A DNA stretch of 10,457 nt, taken from contig PWPS01000007.1 in the NCBI GenBank assembly GCA_003557065.1, forward strand, positions 1 to 10,457, written 5' to 3'. Of this stretch, positions 1 through 5,255 are shown piece by piece. A program made the translations under genes and the position numbers. The stretch comes from Candidatus Nealsoniibacteriota bacterium. Lineage in GTDB: Bacteria > Patescibacteriota > Minisyncoccia > Minisyncoccales > PWPS01. How positions within the stretch are numbered: position 1 is the first letter of the stretch; every line of letters starts with the position of its first letter. Below the pieces are notes generated by a model, which worked only from the letters and a program-made list of their open reading frames with translations, searched no databases and was not told the DNA's origin.

Positions 1-638
1 CCAGCCATAGGATCAACCTTTTCATCCTTTTCCTCTCTTTCGGTTTCAAATTCTTTGTAGGTTTTTATGGGATAACAATCGGGAGCGGCCATCTTATATC
101 CACACCCCAAAAAATCCCACCTGTCATTAGGAATATTGCCCGGAACTTTTTTGGCATAGTCATCCACTTCATATATCTCCGCCTCTCCGTATTGTGAATA
201 GATGTGACTTTCAAAAAGATTTTTGTAAGGCTTGGGAAGTCTAACTAAGAAGTGAGGAACTCCATCAATTCCGACAATTTCCAAGGAAAAGGAAAGTTCT
301 TGCTCACCCTCAATCCACTTCTCATACCAGTTCGGAGGACCGTAAATCTGCCAAAATCCATGCAATACCGTTTCCATCGCTCTGATCGGTTTGGCAATAT
401 CACTGGGAGGTCTAACCTCAAGGATAATCGACTTTGGGCGCCCATCGATATCCCACATATGCTGGCGCCACAAAAGATAATACTGTAAAAAAACCGGCCA
501 CAAAATAAAAGGTAAAGGCAGCCACCACCAATTTATCACAAACTGAAGAACCCCCTCCAGCGCAGGAGCTACTCCGGCAAGATGACTTAAAAAATTAGTC
601 GCTTCCCCTATTATTTCTTCCGATAGTGTAGTTTCCAT
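1..638 (-). CDS. CPR-type membrane-anchored protein, 3' partial (DUF8128-like)
   Basis: The reading frame is open from an ATG at 638 to the left edge, giving 212 residues with no stop; the C-terminus lies outside the window. Residues about 28-55 are hydrophobic and Trp-rich (VINWWWLPLPFILWPVF), which suggests one membrane segment. A soluble part follows with EVRPPSDIAKPIRAMETV, GPPNWYEKWIEGEQELS and PNDRWDFLGCGYKM. From memory, this order (a P-x2-KPxxAME stretch, a PPxWYEKWIEG stretch, then acidic and IDPM-like segments) matches an uncharacterised family common in Patescibacteria, which I believe is Pfam DUF8128. That family is often encoded just before VirB4/TraC-like ATPases, so a role in a secretion or pilus-like apparatus is possible but inferred. 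The start overlaps the end of the regulator gene by 44 nt in another frame and has only a weak AAGAGAA Shine-Dalgarno-like stretch. Starting later would remove the membrane segment, so ATG 638 is preferred. Confidence 0.82.
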   Translation of the reverse strand, partial: METTLSEEIIGEATNFLSHLAGVAPALEGVLQFVINWWWLPLPFILWPVFLQYYLLWRQHMWDIDGRPKSIILEVRPPSDIAKPIRAMETVLHGFWQIYGPPNWYEKWIEGEQELSFSLEIVGIDGVPHFLVRLPKPYKNLFESHIYSQYGEAEIYEVDDYAKKVPGNIPNDRWDFLGCGYKMAAPDCYPIKTYKEFETEREEKDEKVDPMA

Positions 639-1590
639 CAGGGGTTCTCTTGAAGTATTTTTTATTACTCAAATTTTGGATAATGGTGTTTTTCTTAACC
701 ATTCTTTTTTCCAAAACTTTTTCGACGATCTCTTCTTTGGGAAGAGGTTTTCCGGCTTCTTCTATAACTCTTCGGATAACGTCTTTCACTTCACCTTCCT
801 GATAACCCCATTCTCTTAATGCATAAATTCCACGACCGACCAGAACGAAACGTGAATCTTTGATTAGTTCGTTGTGAACGGTTTGTGGGTTTGTCCCTCC
901 CCCTATCAAACGTGCAACCTCTTTAAAGTGCAAAGGTTCACTTTTTCTTTTAAGCGTGATATAAGCCATATCTTTTACTCCCCTGGGACTTACCTCGGGC
1001 CAATCCCTTAATCCGTAAAGTCCCTGCGGTCCTTGAGTCACCTTCTTGGATATCTCCAAATAAGATATGAATTTATGAGTCGGATAATCCGGAGAAGATT
1101 TTAAATGTTCCAAAGGAACCGGTTCTTTTTTCTCCTTTAATTTTTCGTAAGAGGATTGAATTATCTCCTCTGCCAAATCAATGGACTTTTTATCCGTGAG
1201 CCACAAAGAATGAAGCTCCTTGTTTTCTTTCTTTTTATCAAAAAAATCACCTAAATTCAAAAGAAAAGCAATATAATTTTTGCTGGAATAATCCCTGTCA
1301 CCAAGAACGAACAGTAGCTGATCTTCTCTTTTCAAACCACCGAAATCATCTATTCTCTCTCCAAAACTATCAAGAACATCGCCGTGCTTTTTAACTCTTT
1401 TACTCAACTTCTTCAATCCTTCTTTCTCAATTTGTCTTACCCTCTCCCTGGTGATTTGATAACTTTCCCCAATGGATTCCAAAGTTTCCGGCTGTCCCTC
1501 CTTCAGTCCGAACCTTCTTAAAATTACATCTTTGGTTCTTCCGGGCAAATCATCCAATAAATCAGAACAAACTTTAGGGTAATCGTACAT
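595..1590 (-). CDS. Sigma-70 region 4 / HARE-HTH fusion regulator
   Basis: A predicted DNA-binding regulator of 331 aa. Residues about 10-62 form a sigma-70 region 4 helix-turn-helix: DVILRRFGLK, ETLESIGESYQITRERVRQI, then basic LKKLSKRVKKHG. This matches the -35-recognising part of housekeeping sigma factors. There is no region 2, so it cannot by itself melt a -10 element. Residues about 203-262 (PRGVKDMAYITL, LHFKEVARLI, FVLVGRGIYALREWGY) look like a HARE-HTH/RpoE-delta-type winged helix, and residues about 265-323 resemble a second winged helix. The middle (75-195) is charged and helical with no motif I recognise. A promoter in the end of secF probably drives it, with the membrane-protein gene downstream. 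An in-frame TTG at 1614 would add eight residues; I prefer ATG 1590 because the region 4 homology starts soon after it, but neither site has a good Shine-Dalgarno. Domain assignment is firm; the target genes are unknown. Confidence 0.87.
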   Translation of the reverse strand: MYDYPKVCSDLLDDLPGRTKDVILRRFGLKEGQPETLESIGESYQITRERVRQIEKEGLKKLSKRVKKHGDVLDSFGERIDDFGGLKREDQLLFVLGDRDYSSKNYIAFLLNLGDFFDKKKENKELHSLWLTDKKSIDLAEEIIQSSYEKLKEKKEPVPLEHLKSSPDYPTHKFISYLEISKKVTQGPQGLYGLRDWPEVSPRGVKDMAYITLKRKSEPLHFKEVARLIGGGTNPQTVHNELIKDSRFVLVGRGIYALREWGYQEGEVKDVIRRVIEEAGKPLPKEEIVEKVLEKRMVKKNTIIQNLSNKKYFKRTPDGNYTIGRNNRGSD

Positions 1591-1641
1591 TTGTTGTCTC
1601 GGGAGCACTTCCAACCCCCGACGGTTATTTAATCTTTTTTT

Positions 1642-1670
1642 ATTCTACCACTTTTAGTTTATTTTATCAA
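1642..1670 (-). promoter_or_regulatory. Promoter for the region 4/HARE regulator
   Basis: On the minus strand, TTGATA (1670-1665, 5/6 to consensus) is followed by a 17-nt spacer and TAGAAT (1647-1642, 5/6), preceded by TGG, which makes an extended -10. The -35 lies inside the last codons of secF and the -10 just past its stop. The expected transcription start is near 1635. No terminator separates secF from this promoter, so secDF read-through into the regulator is also possible. Confidence 0.65.
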
Positions 1671-2532
1671 ACCTCCTCTTCCAGACCAGAATAAGTGATC
1701 CCGCCAAAAATATTGAGGAGTAAGTTCCCAGAAAAACTCCCAGCACCAAAGCTAAAATAAAATAGAAAAGAGTCTCTCCCCCAAAAAGTAGAATGGATAT
1801 GAGGACCAAAAGAGTCGTTAGTGAAGTATTTGCCGATCTGGCAACGGTTTCATTCAAGCTCTTATTAACAATGTCTTCAAATGTTCCTTTGGCTTTGCCG
1901 ATGTTTTCCCTAATTCTATCGAAAATTACCACTGTATCATTTAATGAGTATCCCAGAGTGGTTAAAAGAGCTACGATTATCGGAATAGTGAATTGAACCC
2001 CCAAGAAATACCCCAAGACGGAAAACACTCCGACAATTATTAAAACATCATGCAAAAATGCTACGACGGTGGCCGTAACTCCATATTGCCAAGAGGCGAT
2101 CGGACCGGAAGCTCCGGCGAATGAAAAAGCTATATAAGCCACGATTAACACGGAGGCTAAAATCATAGCCACGATGGTTGAATTTCTAAGCTCTTCTCCC
2201 ACCGTAGGCCCGATGGATTCAAAATATCTTTGTTCCGCTCCTTCCAAAACCGCCATTATTTCACCGTATATTTCTTCATCGGTTTCGGTAGTTCTTATCA
2301 AAAAAGAGTCGTCTTCAATTTCTTGAATCTGAAAGTCGCCGACATCCTCCAGCTTTCGCCTAACCTCATCAATCGCCGGCCTTTCACCAGTATAACTCAC
2401 CTCCAGAACCGTTCCTCCGGCAAGCTCTATCCCAAAGTTAAATCCAAAAACAATTACGGCCACTATACTGAAAAAAACTAAAACTCCGGAAATGGCGAAA
2501 TATAATTTTTTGTATTTAGTGAAATTTATCAT
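1654..2532 (-). CDS. secF: Protein translocase subunit SecF
   Basis: SecF is an inner-membrane RND-family subunit. With SecD it uses the proton gradient to help pull preproteins out of SecYEG after SecA-driven insertion. The protein is 292 aa, normal for free-standing SecF. TM1 spans about residues 10-31, followed by the GIELAGGTVLEV motif (34-45), a short periplasmic P4-like domain, IGPTVGEEL (107-115), and then five membrane segments. The conserved block GYSLNDTVVIFDRIREN lies at 194-210 and the NETVARSANTSLTTLLVLI block at 227-245. The start is ATG 2532, which forms an ATGA with the secD stop. The in-frame TTG at 2538 would add two residues inside secD and is less likely. No Shine-Dalgarno is visible, so translation is probably coupled to secD. 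SecD and SecF are separate proteins here, not fused. Confidence 0.97.
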   Translation of the reverse strand: MINFTKYKKLYFAISGVLVFFSIVAVIVFGFNFGIELAGGTVLEVSYTGERPAIDEVRRKLEDVGDFQIQEIEDDSFLIRTTETDEEIYGEIMAVLEGAEQRYFESIGPTVGEELRNSTIVAMILASVLIVAYIAFSFAGASGPIASWQYGVTATVVAFLHDVLIIVGVFSVLGYFLGVQFTIPIIVALLTTLGYSLNDTVVIFDRIRENIGKAKGTFEDIVNKSLNETVARSANTSLTTLLVLISILLFGGETLFYFILALVLGVFLGTYSSIFLAGSLILVWKRRFDKIN

Positions 2533-3944
2533 AACCAAAGTTTTTTTATTTCAGCCAACTTTCCTCCCAAAAAGGATCCCATCAAACTTCTTGTCACCAC
2601 CATTGCTACAAAAACACTGATCACTATTCCTATAATCAAAACCGTTGCGAATCCTTGCACGAAGCTAGTGGAAACAAAAAACAGAATCATTGCAACTATA
2701 AGCGTCGTCAAATTACCGTCCCTTATGGATGGCCATGCTCTGGAAAAGCCGCTCTCGAAGGCTTTTTTGAAATTTTTTCCTTCTTTCATTTCCTCTCTAA
2801 AACGAGCGAATATTAATATATTGGCATCTATCGCCATTCCAATGGACAAAACAAATCCGGCAATCCCCGAAAGCGTCATAGTTACGGGAAGCAATTTAAA
2901 AACACTAAGAACGAATATCATATATACGATAAGGGAAATCGACGCCAAAACACCCAGCATTTTGTAGTAAAAGCAAATAAACACTATCACCGCTAAAAAC
3001 CCTAAAATACCGGCTTGAACGGACTGAGACAAAGATCGTTGACCCAATGCCGGTCCTATGGATCTTTGGGATAGAAGTTCAATCGGTACCGGGAGAGCTC
3101 CTATTTGTAAATTACGAGCCAAATCTCTTGCCTCTTGAACATCCAAGTTTCCGCTTATCTGAGCCTGACCTCCGGAAATCTCTTCTTGAATAGTGGCAAC
3201 TTGAATTATCTCATCATCAAGATAAGTCGCTATGCTCCTGCCTACATTGTCTTTGGTGATTTGGTGAAGTATTTCACCACCCTCCCTATCAAAATCCAAA
3301 CTGACGAGCGGTTGACCCGTTACTTGGTTAAAGTTTACCGTAGCACCCCGTAAAAATCTTCCCGTAAGACCGACAGAGATGAATTGATCTTCCAAAGATA
3401 ATTCCCAGTTTTCAACATTTTCTTCCAAAAGCTCTTTGTCTTCATCCGTTATTTCGTCAATGCCCTTACTTAAAAAACTTTCTACTTCCGTTCTTTTCTC
3501 TTCTATTTTCATCAATTCTTCTTCAGGTCTTGCAATTTTAAATTCCAAAAACGGAGTTTCCCCGATTTGCTCTATCGCCTCTTCTTGATCTCTAACACCG
3601 GGAAGCTCAACTATCAACCTATCACCCCTTACCTGAACCAAGGGTTCTCCGATTCCAAAATGATCAACCCTTCTTTCTATTAAGTCTCTTAAGGCCCGCA
3701 TTCTTTCGTTAACTTCTCTCTCTTCAACTCCGGTCAGATCCGCCAAATATACCAAATGAGCTCCTCCTTGAAGATCAAGTCCCAGCTCAAAATCAACCTC
3801 CTTAACTCTTCTTTCTATGGAAAACGGAGTTAATTCATCCAGTCTTTCTACTTTATCATTAAAGAAAGACGGCTGGACGTAGGCGGCCAGGAAAAATGCT
3901 ATTACCAGTGTTATTATCGTTGTTATTATTGATTTGTTGCGCAT
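2529..3944 (-). CDS. secD: Protein translocase subunit SecD
   Basis: SecD is the larger partner of SecF in the SecDF-YajC accessory complex. From ATG 3944 it has 471 aa. A first membrane helix at about 5-23 is followed by the LGLDLQGGAHLVYL motif (55-67), the periplasmic P1 domain (DHFGIGEPLVQVRG, then DRLIVELPGV and IGETPFLEFKI), an acidic linker at about 140-185, and then SIGPALGQ (295-302). Five C-terminal membrane segments include the GIAGFVLSIGMAIDANILIF motif, followed by ARFREE, at about 360-385. An upstream in-frame TTG at 3983 would give 484 aa. I reject it because that TTG is the first three bases of a strong -35 box, and ATG 3944 gives the usual short MRNKS N-terminus before TM1. 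With the predicted transcription start near 3948, the mRNA would be almost leaderless. The stop is TGA, so UGA is a stop codon here. Confidence 0.96.
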   Translation of the reverse strand: MRNKSIITTIITLVIAFFLAAYVQPSFFNDKVERLDELTPFSIERRVKEVDFELGLDLQGGAHLVYLADLTGVEEREVNERMRALRDLIERRVDHFGIGEPLVQVRGDRLIVELPGVRDQEEAIEQIGETPFLEFKIARPEEELMKIEEKRTEVESFLSKGIDEITDEDKELLEENVENWELSLEDQFISVGLTGRFLRGATVNFNQVTGQPLVSLDFDREGGEILHQITKDNVGRSIATYLDDEIIQVATIQEEISGGQAQISGNLDVQEARDLARNLQIGALPVPIELLSQRSIGPALGQRSLSQSVQAGILGFLAVIVFICFYYKMLGVLASISLIVYMIFVLSVFKLLPVTMTLSGIAGFVLSIGMAIDANILIFARFREEMKEGKNFKKAFESGFSRAWPSIRDGNLTTLIVAMILFFVSTSFVQGFATVLIIGIVISVFVAMVVTRSLMGSFLGGKLAEIKKLWL

Positions 3945-3954
3945 AACTTCCGCT

Positions 3955-3983
3955 AGTATGGCAAAATTTTCTTCTTTTGTCAA
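3955..3983 (-). promoter_or_regulatory. Promoter for secDF
   Basis: On the minus strand, TTGACA (3983-3978, 6/6) is followed by a 17-nt spacer and CATACT (3960-3955, 4/6). The TT of the -35 is the end of the T-run of the preceding terminator. The predicted transcription start, about 7 nt past the -10, lies near 3948, only a few bases before ATG 3944. The leader is therefore very short, unless the true -10 is elsewhere. Confidence 0.62.
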
Positions 3984-4013
3984 AAAAATAAAGGCTCCTT
4001 TTTTGGAGCCTTT
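3982..4013 (-). terminator. Intrinsic terminator of the lipid-kinase gene
   Basis: On the minus strand, a 9-bp stem (AAAGGCTCC / GGAGCCTTT, 4013-3990) with an A6 loop is followed by ATTTTTTT. It starts 4 nt after the kinase stop codon. The plus strand also reads as a hairpin followed by T5, so it could act in both directions, but no plus-strand gene feeds it. Its T-run continues into the TTGACA of the secD promoter. Confidence 0.9.
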
Positions 4014-4017
4014 TTAA

Positions 4018-4869
4018 CTATCTAACTGCCACACTTAAATATTCGGAACAAACCGAAATTTCCACTTTTTCTTTTTTCGGTATAACCTCACCATCCATAT
4101 GAAAAAATTGAGAAGAAGCACTTATTTCCGCCCTTTTTACACCCTCAATTAAAGATATCTCTTTCGGAAAATCGAAGTAGTTCGTAAAAAAAAGCGGTGC
4201 CGCCAAAATTCTTTTGATTTTACTCATCGGCTTTACCAGGAGCATATCTACAACTCCTCCTTGAAACGGATCCTTTCTTTTACTTATTACGAATCCTCCT
4301 CCTTCCGTTTTTCCATTGGCGATAACAATCATCAGAATGTCCTCATTGATTGTTTCTTGCTTCTTTTCGGTAATATAACCGATTTTCGCTCTGAACTCCT
4401 TAAAGCTCAACAATCCCTTAAAAACATTCTTTACATAATTCCTTTTCTCTTTACTCATTCCAGCCACCATCGCATCAAATCCTATTCCGAAACTGTTAAC
4501 ATAAAAATCGTCGCCGACTTTAACTAAATCAACCTTTTTTACATTCCTCCTTCCTGCAGCAATCATCAGAGCCTCTATGGGATCGGTGGGTATTCCCAGC
4601 CCACGTGCAAAGTCATTACCATGCCCGGCAGGAATTATTCCCAAAACGACTTCTTTCCCGGCCAAAACTTTAGCAGCGGCATTTACCGTTCCATCTCCAC
4701 CCATAACGGTGATGCTCTTTTCTTTCGATGATAGCTCTTTTTCAATCAATCTTTGCAATTTTTCGATACCGGAAACCTTGATCATCTCTACTTCGGGAAA
4801 ACTCCTTTGAATAAAGTTCGCAATGGGGATTATTCTTTTCCCGGCATGAGGATTGTAGTGAATCTTCAT
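4018..4869 (-). CDS. Diacylglycerol kinase-like lipid kinase (DAGK/YegS/DgkB family)
   Basis: A predicted ATP-dependent lipid kinase of 283 aa, a normal length for the YegS/DgkB/BmrU family, which phosphorylates diacylglycerol or related lipids at the inner face of the membrane. The N-terminal nucleotide-binding domain has YNPHAGKR (5-12), the MGGDGTVN loop (56-63) and IIPAGHGNDFARGLGIP (78-94). The C-terminal beta domain has FGIGFDAMV (127-135), GGGFVISKRKDPFQGGVVDM (190-209), where family members have a lipid-kinase PxAxxDGxLD-like stretch, and the DGE motif at 259-261, whose Asp is the likely catalytic base. The family loop usually reads G-T/S-GNDFAR; here it is GHGNDFAR (His83), an unusual change. 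The gene stands alone, with its own promoter, strong Shine-Dalgarno and terminator. The substrate cannot be read from sequence; a sphingosine or ceramide-like lipid is possible but less likely. Confidence 0.93.
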   Translation of the reverse strand: MKIHYNPHAGKRIIPIANFIQRSFPEVEMIKVSGIEKLQRLIEKELSSKEKSITVMGGDGTVNAAAKVLAGKEVVLGIIPAGHGNDFARGLGIPTDPIEALMIAAGRRNVKKVDLVKVGDDFYVNSFGIGFDAMVAGMSKEKRNYVKNVFKGLLSFKEFRAKIGYITEKKQETINEDILMIVIANGKTEGGGFVISKRKDPFQGGVVDMLLVKPMSKIKRILAAPLFFTNYFDFPKEISLIEGVKRAEISASSQFFHMDGEVIPKKEKVEISVCSEYLSVAVR

Positions 4870-4877
4870 TTGGCCAA

Positions 4878-4884
4878 CCTCCTT
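4878..4884 (-). promoter_or_regulatory. Ribosome binding site of the lipid-kinase gene
   Basis: AAGGAGG on the minus strand, with an 8-nt spacer to ATG 4869. It is a near-ideal Shine-Dalgarno site and fixes the start. It contrasts with secF, hpf and secA, which show none. Confidence 0.88.
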
Positions 4885-4905
4885 TTTTAAAGATCTTGCT
4901 CCGTA

Positions 4906-4935
4906 AGTTTAACCGAACCGGTTTATCTTTGTCAA
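4906..4935 (-). promoter_or_regulatory. Promoter for the lipid-kinase gene, with dyad in spacer
   Basis: On the minus strand, TTGACA (4935-4930, 6/6) is followed by an 18-nt spacer and TAAACT (4911-4906, 4/6). The expected transcription start is near 4899, giving a leader of about 30 nt. The spacer contains the inverted repeat AACCGgttCGGTT (4923-4911), which includes the palindrome AACCGGTT, so a regulator could bind between the two boxes. The -35 overlaps the T-run of the preceding terminator. Confidence 0.62.
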
Positions 4936-4960
4936 AAAAAAGACTCCATTTAGGAGTCTT
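4934..4960 (-). terminator. Intrinsic terminator overlapping the 69-aa gene's stop codon
   Basis: On the minus strand, AAGACTCC-TAAAT-GGAGTCTT (4960-4940) is followed by an uninterrupted T-run (4941-4934). The TAA in the loop is the stop codon of the 69-aa gene, and the ascending arm encodes its last residues. The T-run leads straight into TTGACA of the next promoter. Confidence 0.9.
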
Positions 4961-5159
4961 CACCTTGTCTTATTACTTCTCTTAAAAAAGTTTCCAATCT
5001 AACCAATGCGTCTTTAATATTTTCCTCCAATCCTCCCTGAAGAAAATTAATACTCTTTTCCAAATCAATACTTTGATCTTCTTCTGCTCTACGTCTTAAT
5101 TCATCAATTTTTCTTATCTTTCCAGATATGGAGCCCCATTTTTCTCGCCACTCATCCAT
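4950..5159 (-). CDS. Small charged helical protein of unknown function (69 aa)
   Basis: I do not recognise this protein. It has 69 residues, is highly charged, and is probably almost all helix (EKWGSISGKIRKIDELRRRA, then EENIKDALVRLETFLREVIR). There is no membrane segment, signal peptide or Cys pair. Hydrophobic spacing suggests a short amphipathic hairpin or coiled coil. Three signals support a real gene despite its size: a strong promoter at 5230-5202, a GGGAGGG ribosome binding site 6 nt before ATG 5159, and a terminator whose loop carries its TAA stop. It therefore looks like an independent single-gene unit between the 232-aa gene and the lipid-kinase gene. Small adaptor or protein-binding roles are possible, but nothing in the sequence names one. 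Confidence 0.85.
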   Translation of the reverse strand: MDEWREKWGSISGKIRKIDELRRRAEEDQSIDLEKSINFLQGGLEENIKDALVRLETFLREVIRQGEDS

Positions 5160-5165
5160 CTTTAT

Positions 5166-5174
5166 CCCTCCCTT
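5166..5174 (-). promoter_or_regulatory. Ribosome binding site of the 69-aa gene
   Basis: AAGGGAGGG on the minus strand, 6 nt before ATG 5159. It supports translation of a gene that length alone would leave in doubt. Confidence 0.85.
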
Positions 5175-5201
5175 CTTGATATAGGCTTTACGGGAAAAAG
5201 T

Positions 5202-5230
5202 ATTTTAAACATAATTATACATTTTGTCAA
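5202..5230 (-). promoter_or_regulatory. Strong promoter for the 69-aa gene
   Basis: On the minus strand, TTGACA (5230-5225, 6/6), a 17-nt spacer and TAAAAT (5207-5202, 5/6). This is the best promoter in the window. The expected start is near 5195, giving a leader of about 35 nt. The -35 box begins inside the T-run of the upstream terminator. Confidence 0.78.
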
Positions 5231-5255
5231 AAAAAATCCCGCCTATTCAGGCGGG
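5229..5255 (-). terminator. Intrinsic terminator overlapping the 232-aa gene's stop codon
   Basis: On the minus strand, CCCGCC-TGAATA-GGCGGG (5255-5238) is followed by A then T8 (5236-5229). The gene's TAG stop lies across the loop and the descending arm, so its final codons (Pro-Pro-Glu) are read from the ascending arm and loop. The last two Ts are also the TT of the next TTGACA. Confidence 0.9.

Noticed and set aside
245..445. Minus-strand 66-aa ORF
   Set aside because: A shifted frame of the left membrane-protein gene, with no independent signals.
252..488. Plus-strand 78-aa ORF
   Set aside because: Lies opposite the left membrane-protein gene, whose minus-strand translation is far more convincing; no ribosome binding site or recognisable motif.
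1599..1621. Hairpin TCGGG/CCCGA upstream of the regulator gene as a riboswitch or attenuator
   Set aside because: Only 5 bp with a 13-nt loop, no T-run and no recognised aptamer features; probably chance.
2533..2538. TTG start for secF
   Set aside because: ATG 2532 forms a normal ATGA coupling with the secD stop; the TTG adds only two residues.
3984..4017. A plus-strand transcript ended by the hairpin near 3990-4013
   Set aside because: The hairpin is nearly symmetric with Ts on both sides, but no supported plus-strand gene lies upstream of it.
4742..4963. Minus-strand 73-aa ORF spanning the 5' end of the lipid-kinase gene
   Set aside because: Crosses a terminator, a promoter and a strong ribosome binding site that all serve the neighbouring genes.
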